Below are positions 47,359 through 58,800 of a stretch of DNA of 64,000 nt, in pieces. The notes under the pieces were generated by a model. That model did no database searches and was not told where the DNA came from. It saw only the letters and a list, made by a program, of their open reading frames with translations. This DNA comes from Desmodesmus armatus (Eukaryota > Chlorophyta > Chlorophyceae > Sphaeropleales > Scenedesmaceae): positions 27,643 to 91,642 of the forward strand of contig VIIQ02000243.1 in assembly GCA_007449985.2 (NCBI GenBank). The letters run 5' to 3'. Both the position numbers and the translations under genes were made by a program. Position 1 is the first letter of the stretch, and each line of letters starts with the position of its first letter.

Positions 47359-50300
47359 ATGTCCTCCACACTCGTCAGAGAGGTGCGCGGTGCCTGAAGC
47401 CTCCTACTGTCTTAGTTCTCAGGCTTCAGTGAGCATGCACAGCCCGAAACACCCTGTTGGCGTTGCTCTGCATGCTCCTGGCCATGGCCAGGTCAGTGAA
47501 CGCTGTCACCTGTACTTCAAGTCTGCCTGCTGTGCTGCCACTGTGCTGCCACTGTGCTGCTCTCAGGAAACCGCCAAAGTCACAGTTCCTGCCTCAGCTC
47601 CTGCAAAGGGCACTGCATCAGCCCCAGCAACACCGCCCCTCCAGGAGGCCAGGCCCTCCAATGCCAGCACAGCGACCAGGAACCTGCTGGTGATCCTGCA
47701 TGGAAAGCGTGTGGACGATGAATTGCTCAGAAACGCCCTTCTGGAGGCCAAACAGCAGGGGCACCAGGTTGGTAGTGCCTTGTCTTGCTTGCAGCAACAC
47801 GGGCCTGCGAAGGCATGCGCCAGGCTGGCGCCAAGTCAGGAACTACATGCGCATTGCGGACCCAGCAGCAGCTGCATGGCAGTAAAAACCCAGCTTGACG
47901 TGGCCTGTCCAAACAAGTGTCAACTAGTCTGCTGTCTGTCTGTACTGTCTGCACCCCATAGCTGACCGTGCGTGTGACTTTTGACCGTGGGGATGTGGAG
48001 CACTTCATCTCAGAAGCGGTCCGCCTCAACGATGCGGGTGCTGCCAACTACCAGACCATTGTTGCAGGTGGGCATGGGGCTACTGGGCTGCATTGCATAG
48101 TTACTAGGCTGACAGATAACATACGATGCCTTGCTGGCAGTGCCAGCTGCAGTCCTGTGCCTGTGACAGGCTGATTCTTCTGTTCTTGGCACGGCTTGAC
48201 GTGCAGCAACATGCCAACGACGTGTGGAAGGTCGCCCATTGGCTTGCTCCTGGTGCAAGCAAGAGTAGGATGGTTGTATTTGTTTGTGTGGTGTTGGGGG
48301 GGGGGAGGGGAGGAGCGCGGTTTGCACTCAGTGCAGAGTCAAGAGTCTGACGTGCACCTTTCCCTTGCCCGGCCCACAATGACAGTAACTGCTGCTTTTG
48401 CGGCTGGCGTCGCTGTCCTGTTTCTGCCTTGGCCTCCGCCCCCCCCCCCCCCCCCCTGCTGCTGCTCAGGTGGCGGTGATGGCACCCTGAACGAGGTGGT
48501 GGGGGCCCTGATGCAGCACAAGGAGGCCATTGTCCGCCAGGGCCTGTCAATCGCCCTCATCCCACTCGGCACGGCCAACGACTTTGCCTGCACTGCCGGC
48601 ATTTCAGTGGTGGGTGGGCTGCTGTCACTACACTACAGCAGTGCACATGGTTCAAAACATGCCTGAGCTCCTTTCCAGACACACAGGGGTGTTGACGTCG
48701 TCTAACATGTTGTGTACCTCTATTTTGAATGTATTTTTCACCGCCCTCCCCTCCTCACTGAGGTGTGACACCCCTTCGCCTGCCATCTCCCATTTAACCC
48801 CCCCCCCCCCTCAGGACCCCCGTGAGGCTCTGCGTGTTGCGCTGGACCCCTCCAACATCCGTCCCATTGATGTTGCCACACTCAACGGCAAGCCCTTCCT
48901 CAACGTGGCTGTGGCAGGGGGCCTGGCGGAGGTCCCTGCTGATGAGCTGTCCAGCAGATGGAAGAGGCTGCTGGGACCCGTGGCCATCGCATTCTATGGT
49001 GGGTGCTGCATGGATGGGTTTGCTACGCATATGCATCTGCACTCCTTTGCCGCCAGGCGGACAGGCACCGCCCTGGCAACCTCAGGTTGTTGCCACAGGG
49101 AGTGTTCAGGGGTGCTTCGCTCTGCAGGGTGCTGATGGATCGTGACTGCATAAACACCAAGCTTGTGAGGGTCACCCTGTAGGTTACAGAAATGCAGTGA
49201 GGCCGTTGTGGCTCCATCTAAGAACTCTATGCTGCTGCCGCTGCCGCTGCTGTCGTTGTGTTGTGCAGTGCTGAAGCGTCTCAGCAGCAAACAGGTGCTG
49301 CAGCCACACTCTGGCGCCACCGTCAGCTTCAACCCCCACCCTCCACCCACTGGCAGCCCCTCACCACAGCCATCACCACCCAGCCAGCATGCTCCCCCTT
49401 CACAACAGCACCAGCAGCCACAACAGGAGCAGCAGCAGCAGCAGCAGCTGAAGTTTGAGGTCGATCTGCTGATGCTGGTTGCCGGCAACAGCAGGCAGAT
49501 GGGTCGCACGGTGGCTGTGTGTCCTGATGCCCTGCTGGACGATGGGCTGCTGGACTTCACTCTGCTCAGCGGGGCCTCACTGGCAACACAGGTGACACAT
49601 AGGCAGGCTCTGTGGTGGGGTGGGGTTGACAGTGGGGTTGGCAGTCAGTGTCGTGAAGCGAGCTTTTCAAGGCAGGGGTTGAGGCTGATTTTCAATCATT
49701 GGCACCACTGGCTCTTTGACACAGGTGTGCCGCACCGTACATTGTGAGGCCCCCCCTTCGTTTGCCCCCCCCCCCCCCCCACACACACACACACACTACG
49801 TGAATCTCCTCCCCCTTGCGCCTCCCCCCCCCCCCCCCCCAGGCCGCTGCCTTGGTGTCTGCGCTGTCAAGTCGTGATGACCACGACTCCGCCCACGACA
49901 GCGGCATCTGCCAGCTCAGGGCCTCACGGCTGGAGGTAACGGCGGCTGGCAGCAGCAATGGCAGCAGCAATGGCGGCAGCAGTGAGGTCATACCTGTCAA
50001 CAGAGACGGGGAGCCGGAGGATGCTAGCAGCAGGTGGGTGGAGGATGTTGATTGCGTGTGGGGTGGCAGGACTCCAGCTTGAAGCTGGGTTGTGGCTCAG
50101 TGAGTAGGGGTGGGGCTGGGGCTCAATGGTTGGTGAGGACGCTTGGCCATCTGTCGCCAACAGCAACATCAAGCTGATCGCTGTTGTCTCAGGCTGAACA
50201 GTGAAAGAGCTACAGCGCCTGGTAACATTTCCCTTGGGCGCATGATGCACGCAGACATACTTGAGGACGATTGGTCATGGGGTGTGCACTGCGACAGCTG

Positions 50301-51584
50301 TTGATGCCGTAGTCTCAGCAGCAGCCTCAAATGCAGACTCAGCCCGGCTGGACCCAGTGCTTCATCTTTCATACCTTCCCTGTCCCCATACACATGTAGT
50401 CCAGAGGCTGTTGTGCCCCTGCTTGTCTCCCCCCCCCCCCCCCCCCCCCCGCCCCGTCCTGCCCCCAGGTTGGTGTTTGAGATGCTGCCCATGCACCTCC
50501 CAGATGCCGAGGTCTTGTAAAGCATCAACAACAAAAAGCAAAGGCAAACTGCGACCTGTGCTTGTCTAGCAAACCCTTCCCACCCTCACACATACCTAAC
50601 TCACACTGCTGTGGCACCCTTGCCAAGCGGCTGGCTGTGTCCCCCCGCCCTTCTTCTGCCCCCAGGTTGGTGTTTGAAGTGCTGCCCAGGGTGCTACCCA
50701 TGCACCTCCCAGATGACCGCCTGCTGCTGAGCGGCCAAGCACACAAGCGCACAGCACCCCGCAACAGCACCACCACCAACGGCAGTAGCGGCAAGGACTT
50801 CATCACAGGAAGCATCAAGACCCCCGGCAGTGACAGTTTCCTTGCAGCTTCCACAGTGGTGCCAGGCGCAGCGGCCACTTCAGCACAGGAGTCCAGCGGC
50901 AGTGCAAGTATAGCTGGCAGCAAGGCTTCAAGCAGCAGGAGGGGTGGAGGGGGGCGGAGGAGGCAGCGGAAGTCGCTTACGGTCAAGACCCTCAGGTACT
51001 GAGTGACAGCTGGGGTCTGGGGCAGGGAGTGTGGCTGGGGTTTTAGGGAGTGCAGTACTAGTGCTGGGGTGTTGGGATTGTACTGACGGCGGTGGCATTG
51101 CAGGACAGCTTGCTGCCAACAGGGCGGCAGATGTGCAATAGTTTGTGCAACAAGGGGGGCCTCGACAGCCGGGCTCTGCATATTCGGGTTCAGCCAGCCA
51201 CCCGAGTGCGACCAGGTTGTCTCCCTCAACACACCCCCCACCATCTGCCCCTGCTCTGTTGCCTGCTGCAGGCGGATGCTGACCGTCGCTGGGCCAGAGG
51301 GCTATGGTGTCAGACGGCAGCATCAGCTGCTTGCCCTAGGGCGGCAGCTGTGTGTCTCTATGGGGGTGGTGCTGCTGGGGGGTGTGCTGGGCTGGGTGGT
51401 GGGGGGCAGGAGGGCGGCCAGGGCCGCTGACAGCAGCCAGCAGCCACGGCAGCAGCAGCAGGAGGTCCCTCAGCAGCTGCCAGGTGGTGGTGGCAGGAAG
51501 CAGGAGAGGAGGGCGCGGCGTGAGCAGCGGCGTGAGGAGGGCAGGAGGCAGAGCGAGCGTGTAAGCCTGGGGGCTGTGGTGTGA
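47359..51584 (+). CDS. YegS/DAGK-type lipid kinase, 603 aa (copy 2)
   Basis: Nine exons: 47359-47382, 47567-47767, 47962-48067, 48470-48609, 48815-48998, 49269-49591, 49843-50033, 50666-50995, 51272-51584. Phases agree and give 604 codons with the stop. Exon 1 is 24 nt (MSSTLVRE). LLVILHGKR leads into GGGDGTLNE at 111-119 and GTAND. CPDALLDDGLLDF marks the C-terminal half. A hydrophobic segment at about 526-543 is followed by a very basic Arg/Gln tail, suggesting a membrane anchor with a cytosolic tail. It is paralogous along its whole length to the gene at 3799-10406 but has fewer introns. One donor (GTTGGT at 47768) is weak but fixed by alignment to the paralog. Lipid phosphorylation is expected; the substrate is unknown. 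Confidence 0.87.
50461..50520 (+). repeat. upstream partial copy of kinase exon 8 with acceptor
   Basis: CCCCCAG followed by LVFEMLPMHLPDAEVL and a stop repeats the start of the true exon at 50666 (LVFEVLPRVLPMHLPDDRLL), about 200 bp earlier in the same intron, with a 12-nt deletion. Use of this acceptor would truncate the protein. Confidence 0.75.
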
Positions 51585-51780
51585 GGGGGGTGGCTGGCTG
51601 TAGGGTTCTCCTAGGAGACATGTCCCTGCAATGACGGGCAATATGTGTTTATGCATGACAAGTTGTGTTCTTGTGTTTTGACAGGGGCGGGGCGATTGTC
51701 ATGTGGCTTACTTCCCGCCCGCACTGCATCAGGGTTTGGTTTGTTCTGCACAAAACCACCAGGTTCAGGCTGCTGCATAT

Positions 51781-51785
51781 TGTAA
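51781..51785 (+). terminator. TGTAA polyadenylation signal, second kinase
   Basis: TGTAA lies 196 nt after the stop codon at 51584, the expected chlorophyte signal and distance. Confidence 0.5.
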
Positions 51786-52054
51786 TTCGTGAAGAACTGA
51801 ATGCAACGGAGCTTGACACAGGGGATCCATGCTCCACACTCTACTTGGCAGGACATTTGAGCTGTTGTCACAGACACACTCAGAGGGACAGCCTTGTATC
51901 ACTTCTCAAGGCAGTTCACCAGCCCATGTGCATCTTGTCTTCGCTTATTGCATCAAACTAGTTGATCTCCTTAAGTGTCGCAGCAACCAAGCACGTCCAT
52001 ATCACCCACAGCATTGGATTCGTAGGAGACTTTTCAGCCCAAACAGCAGTCACG

Positions 52055-52864
52055 ATGACAATCCCGAAGAATTTCGGTATCAGCAAGATATCCATGATGC
52101 GGGGTGCAGAGGAGAGCCGCTATGAAGGGAAGGAGGGCAGTAGCAGTAGTAGCAGAGGCATATGGGACACCTCAATGCCGCAGGTAAGGCACTGGGACAC
52201 CCAGGACATGTGCACCTCACTCCATTGTGCTGTTTGAGTATCGAAGTGTCATCAGAGTCATCGGCTTACGGCACATTGGGGGCTCAGGCGTCTCTTTGCG
52301 CCTGAGATTGCTGTGGTCATGCCCTGCATCAGCAGTTCCATCACACCAGTCAACAGCTATTGCTGTATGCATCCACGCACCTTTACCAGCACAATGCATG
52401 GGGCACCAAGGCGACTGTGTCTCCCTTCTCCCCCTCTCACCCTGCCCTCCACTTCCTCCCTCAGGGTCAGCTGTCGTTTGAGCTCAACAGTGCCAACGAC
52501 GCAGTCGCCCTGCTGTCTCCCCCCAGCTTCAACGTGCTGTACATCCAGACCCCCAAGATAGCACTGCTGCAGACACCACAGTTCAGGGCAGCAGCGCAGC
52601 TGTGGGAGGAGACAATGGAGCTGGTCAGGCCCCTGCTGCGCTTCGGCTTCCCTGAGACGTCCCTCAAGACAAAGTGCCCCTATTACAAGTGAGGCCGCTT
52701 TGGGGTGGGGTGCGTGGGTATGGAAGGGTGTGATGGGGTGTGGAAGGACAGGAGGGTGTGTCTATGTGCAGAATATGGGCGTGCTATATGCAGACGAGTA
52801 GGTGGGGGTGGGGACAGGGGTGATAGGGTAACAGTGTGCTCTGTGCTGGTGGTGGTGGGGGGGT

Positions 52865-52900
<36 letters not shown>

Positions 52901-53859
52901 CAGGTCCCTGCTACAGCCCAGCAGAGTAGTCAAGCATAGAGTAGAGTACAGAACGCGCATTGAAACGCACAGTCCCAGCCTCGGCACTAGCCAGCAAGTT
53001 AATGGCTTATGCTGTCGGGCTTGTGGCCGTGCTGCTGTGAGGCAGCCCAGCAGCCAAAGTGCCCTTACTCCTGCAAGTGAATGGATAGGCCTTGCCCGGG
53101 GACGACAGGCAGGGAGGCAAGGTGGTGCAAGGGTATGGAAGGACAGGGAGCAGGTGGGTTGACGTACAGGCAATCGGCCTGCTGTCGAGGTTGTGGAATG
53201 GGGGGGGGGGGGGGTAGGGGCTGTGACTGCCTGAGCAGCTGTTAATCGCTGCTGCAATGCATTGGCGATCCTGCTGCCCTGCAGTGTAGCTCAGCATCCC
53301 TATTTGTCATACTTCCTTCATTTCCTTTGTGTTGCTGTGCTGCTGTACTGCTGTTCTGCAGTGACAAGCTGTACGAGACCAGCTCTGGCGTCCTACTAAC
53401 CAGCGATCGCACGCGCACGGTGCTGAACTGCATGCGCAGCGGCTCCTTCGGACCCTCACAAAACAGCCAGCACCACAGCAGCAGCAGCAGCCACAGCGCT
53501 CCGCTCGATCAGCAACAGCAGCAGCAACAGCACAGTGAGCCGCAGTCACAGCAGCAGCCCCTCTCGCCGTCGATGGGCATGTTTAGCCTCAGCACCTTGG
53601 CTTTTCTAGCTAGCCAGGTGGCGGGCGGCATTCGGCAGAAGGCCGGGCATCACAAGCAGCACCCCAGGAGGCAGATCAGCGTGCTGTGGAGGCGGCACAG
53701 TTTGTGGAGCAGCATCCGGAGCATTCAATCCCCAAGAACCGACTTCCGGTGCCTGATATTCCCTCGGGCACGTTTGTGCTGGCCCTGAACCTGGGGGCGT
53801 ACTGGATGATTACTAAGCAGGCCCGGCGCAGCAGCATGGGTGGCACCATGACAGGCTGA
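52055..53859 (+). CDS. unrecognised protein, about 266 aa
   Basis: Exons 52055-52183, 52465-52688, 53362-53617, 53668-53859; phases agree and give 267 codons with the stop. The start at 52055 is the first Met of its exon; an exon further upstream cannot be excluded. Features: FELNSANDAVALLSPPSFNV, CPYY, DKLYETSSGVLLTSDRTRTV, then a Ser/Gln-rich linker. A conserved-looking end follows (PKNRLPVPDIPSGTFVLALN) with a short hydrophobic stretch. The third intron would be only 50 nt, but it restores the frame. No family was recognised. It lies in tandem behind the second lipid kinase. Confidence 0.6.
52920..53010. repeat. dispersed repeat, copy 1
   Basis: CAGTCC, CAGCCTC and GGCACTAGCCAGCAAG after an AGTACAG-type stretch resemble 61430-61490 (CAGCACTAGCCAGCAAG after the CAGTA microsatellite). 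It sits in intron 2 of the 52055 gene. Coding is not suggested. Confidence 0.5.
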
Positions 53860-55863
53860 AGCTGTAGACTGTTGGGACGTGTTGGGTTTGATGTCTGGGC
53901 ATCGGAGAACAGCAACTGGTGGCCCGCTGTCGGGGTCTGTGGCAGCAGCAGTGGTATCGTTTTACTGGCTGATATGCTGTTGGTGGTGTGTTGGTACGTC
54001 ATGTGTTGAGCACTGCTGCGGCAGCAATGTCGCTGCTTTCTGCATCCCCCCTTTCTTGCTCTTTCGTATGCTCTCTTCTGCTCTGGCATGTGCTGTTCAG
54101 CAGCAGTTGTGCTGACGGTGCTGGTGTGTTCTGAGCTCTGTGCTGAGCGGTGACCAATGGCTAATCAAGCTGATTACTCAACCTGCATCATAGTCCACAC
54201 ATCAGTAGCTGTCCTGCAGCGCTGTGGCTGGGCTTTGGTTGGTAGTGCAGTGCTGCAATGCGCTGCGGCCACGGTGTCGCTTGTTTGGAGTGCGCTTGCT
54301 GTTGTGTTGTGAACTCATGAATTTTGAAGCTGAAACAAACAACCAGTACACACCACCTGGCATGATCTGGGTGTTCATGTATGTGCATGTTGCAACTGCA
54401 GTTGCTGCTGCATTGTGATGTGTGACAGCCCAGAACAATCCATTGAGCAGCTGTGCAGTGTATCTGGGTGTTCATGTGTGTGCATGCAGTAACTGCAATT
54501 GCTGCTGCATTGTGACACGCTTAGTGTCTTACACATGACAGCCCAGAGCAATGCATCTGTGCAGTGCATCCAACACATGTGAATGCAGTACTGCACACGA
54601 CCAAGAAGGTTTTTGACTGCATAATCCGTCGACCAAGTGTCTTGTTACAACACAACACACCAGCCCACTGCAAAGCTGTCGGTGTCAATCAACAACACAC
54701 CCACTGCCACTGGGTGCTGCATTGACACACACAAGTGATACAGGTGCAGCACGTGTGGCTGTAACATGACCCGACTCACACGACCAGCATGATGCCATGG
54801 CAACACATACCATCAGGGCAGCAAGCGTTGCGCATGCCAATCTCCACCAAAACCGCCCGAGTGTCTTTGCCTTCACAACACTCTGCCTTGCCAACGCCAC
54901 TGCCCTGACAACACACTCTGCCACAAAGTGCATGCCACAAAAAACCTCAGCCACAAACCTCAGCCTCGACAGGCAGCAAACGCCGCAATGAAACTGTACA
55001 GCCTAACCTGGTGCACCACATATGGTGGCAGCAATCACAGGCATCAAACAAGCACTGCATACTCTGTACAGCACAACAGCTGCAGCTATACACCCTGCAC
55101 TGGCACAGGCGTACCGTCACAACCCCTTGAAAATCGAAACACCCACAGGCAGCCCGAGGTCAGTAAGCAACTTGCACCTTTCAAGTAGAACTGCACCCCG
55201 AAGAAGCGTAACACCCCGCCCACAGTTGTCGCACAAGACACTGTAGCTGTGCATACTGCATATGTGTCAGGGTTGACTGTACAAACACCATCTGCGTAGT
55301 CGTGGCAGTGGCCACCACTGTCCTGCGTTCGATCAAGGCCTGCTTTCAAGGCCATATACCCCGTAAGCATGCAAGAAACCAGCATCTCAGCTGGAGCAGG
55401 CACAGGTTCAATCAACAGGACGAGTCCCAGACGTCACACTGAACAGTAGAAATCCCCAGCAAAAGCGTAGCGCTAACTGCGACAATCACTCCCACAAAGA
55501 CCTGCCAAAGTACACGGTCAACCTGAATGAAATACCCAGCAGAACCGCAGCGCACCAGCTGCAAAGATCACTCCCAACAACACTCAAATCATGTGCTGAC
55601 ACTGAACTCCAGTGTATGAGTCATACATGCGTCCATACTGATACACATAAGCTGGGTCAGCGACGAACCATGAGGAAATCAAATAGAGACGGACACATGG
55701 GATGCCGCACTGTCCCACTGCTGGACTCAATCACAACACAACACTCAGAGCACTTCATCATCCACACCACGCCCTTGAAGCCGTCCGCCAGCATCACCCC
55801 TGAGCCTCAGCAGCCATGCAGGCATCACTGTGTGTCTCAACCTCTTCAGCGCCCGCATCAGCG
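53860..55863. other. convergent intergenic region
   Basis: No gene found. At about 54365-54420 and 54465-54520 a unit of roughly 100 bp is repeated, containing TGCAACTGCAGTTGC-type palindromes and GCTGCTGCATTGTGA. The rest should hold 3' untranslated regions of the genes on both sides. Confidence 0.5.
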
Positions 55864-58800
55864 TCAGCAGTGGCGCTTGGGTGCAGGGCCAGCGGCATTT
55901 GTAGCGGCAGGGCGCTTGGGAGCCTGTAGTACAGCAGCAACAAACAATTGCAGGCGCCTTGTCAGCACAGATTGATCGAATTAGCAGACGCTTTGAATGC
56001 AGGCAGCTGCACATTGGTGTGGGGAGGGGTTTTGTACACAGAGAGAAACGCTGTCCTACATGGCTGTCAGCTGCGCCCCTGTCCTGCATCCCTCTCTGGA
56101 AGGTATATGTTAACGAGGCTGATTACAGCCATGCGTCCTGTGTGCCACCCTGCAGGATTGCTGACTGAGCACATTCTCAACACATAGCTGTGCTGAATCG
56201 AACAGAAGTCTGTCAGGCCAAACAAACAAGCAGCATCTGCAGTTGGCGCTCTGCGTGACACCCCCTTTCCCTCACCTTGATAGCAGCTGTGTCCTCCTCC
56301 TCCTCCTCGCTGCTGATCACGATGATGTCGTCCTCGTCATCACTGCTGATGCAAATGTAGTCGTTCTCAGCGGGCGCGGGCGCAGCAGCCGGTGCAGGTG
56401 CGGCAGCGGGGGCGGGTGCAGGTGCGCCAGCGGGGGCGGGTGCAGCAGGGCCCAGGCCGCCTGCGTTGACGCCTGGCAGCACCACGTTGATGGCAGGCAT
56501 GGCTGGAGGTGCGAGTGGCGCCTGCAATGCAGCAGGGAAGTGATTGCAGGAGACAACACAAGAGGGGCCCTCAGCAGACTGTCTCTCCTGAAGGCGCCTT
56601 GAAGGCAGGATGCAATGTGTGGCTGGATCTGGTCACTCCCATGTTCCCACTTCAGATAAACAATCTACTTTGGTGTATATCAGGAAGGTCGTATATACCA
56701 CCTTCCTGATATTTCCAAGGGAGTGCCTAGCCACAGCATGATGCTTGCAAAATACTTGTAGCTGCACCCCATTACTTCCGAGTCGCCCAGCCCAGATCAG
56801 ATAAATAATCTACTTAGGGTGTATCACCAAGGAAGCAACGAGGAGGAGCCATGCTATGCTTATGCAGATGAATGCACCCACCTCCTGCAGGTTGCCCCCG
56901 TTGAAGTTGTCACCGCCAGCAGCAGCAGCAGCAGCACCCCCCAGGCCGCCTGCGTTGGCGCCTGGCAACTCCTGGATGGGCTGTGGGGGTGGGGTTGAGG
57001 GTGGCGCCTGCAGTGCAACAGCAAAAAAGCAAGGGACAAATCAAGAGGGGCCCTCAGCAGACTGTTTCTCCTGAAGGCGCCTTGAAGGCAAGATGCAGTG
57101 AACATAAAGGCAACTGATGTGTGCAGCTGTACCTTGTCACTTCTTGTCGCCCAGCCCAGGTCAGCCATACAAACTACTTAGGGTGTAAAACCAAGACGTG
57201 ACACGGTGCAGCCCTGATCCGTCTACGCTGATACATGTTTCTCCAATCACTCCCAAGTTGCCACGTCAGACATACAACCTACTTTGGCGTAGACCAAGGA
57301 AGCAACGGAATGCAGCCAGGTTATGCTTAGCTCTGCCTTGCTTATGCAGATAAATGCACCCACCTCCTGCACGTTGCTCATGTTGAAGCCGTCACCAATG
57401 CCGGCAGCAGCAGCACCCTCCAGGCCGCCTGCGTTGGTGGCTGGCAGCACCTGGATGGGCTGTGGCACCTGCAATGCAGCAGCAACAGAACGCAGGAGAC
57501 AACACAAGAGGGGCCCTCAGCAGACTGTTTCTCCTGAAGGCGCCCTGAAGGCAGGATGCACTGAACATAAAAGGCAACTGGCGTGTGCAGCTTTACCTTG
57601 TTACTTCTTGTCGCCCAGCCCAGATCAGACATGCAATCTACTTAGGGTGTATTGCCAAGAAGTGACAAGGGGCAGCCCTGATGTGCCTACAAGTCACTTC
57701 CAAGTTCCCACTTCAGACATGCAATCTACTTTGGTGTGTACCAAGGAAGTAACTAAATGCAGTCATGCAATGCGCAACAAGAAGCACCCACCTCCTGCGC
57801 ATTGCCCACGTTCAGGTCATCACCACCACCAGCAGCAGCAGCAACAGCACCCCCCATGCCGCCTGCGTTGGCGCCTGGCAGTGCATGGATGGGCGGCAGG
57901 AGTGGCAGAGGCGTAAAGCCGATGGTTGGGATTGGAGGTGGGGCTGAGGCTGAGGCAGGGGCCTGCAAGCAACACATAGTGCGAAAAACGAACAAACAAA
58001 AAAGGGCCTCAGAAGACTGTTTCTCCTGAGAGCGCCTTGAAAGCAGGACGCAGTGCACAAGGACGTGAATGATTATGCAAATTATGTAAGGCCTGTCACT
58101 TCCAAGTTGCCAGATCAGGCGTACAGCCTAGCTTGGTGTGAAATCCAAGGAAGCGACTGAATGCAGTAATGCATGCACATGCAGACATGTGAGGCCAATT
58201 GCTTCCGAGTTGCCAGATCAGGCGTACAGCCTAGCTTGGTGTGAATGCCAAGGAAGCGATTGGATGGGGCAATGCATGCACATGCGGATAAATATGGCCA
58301 GTCACTTCCAAGTTGCCAGATCAGGCGTACAGCCTAGCTTGGTGTGAAATCCAAGGAAGCGATTGAATGCAGTGATGCATGCACATGCAGACATGTGAGG
58401 CCAATCACTTCCAAGTTGCCAGATCAGGCGTACAGCCTAGCTTGGTGTGAATGCCAAGGAAGTGATTGGATGCAGCAGTGCATGCACATGCATATAAATA
58501 TGGCCAGTCACTTCCTAGCTGCCAGATCAGGCGTGCAGCCTAGCTTGGTGTAGACCAAGGAAGTGATTGAATGCAGCAATGCGTGCTCGTGCAGACATGT
58601 CAGGCCAGTCACTTCCAAGTTGCCAGATCAGGCGTACAGCCTAGCTTGGTGTGAAAGCCAAGGGAGTGACTGAATGCAACAGTGTTTGTGCCTGTGTGGA
58701 TGCATTCTGTGTTGAACCGACCCACCTTGCGCTTGGGACGGAGGCTTGGCTTGCTGCTGCGCTTGTCAGGGCGTGCGGGCCTGAAGCTTGTGATGATGCT

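Noticed and set aside
54685..54954. Minus-strand 89-codon frame
   Set aside because: No family motifs, no splice partners, and position between convergent genes fits untranslated sequence.
58090..58680. CRISPR-like or exon array
   Set aside because: The 103-bp period has no spacer/repeat distinction, and there are no splice-consistent frames within units.
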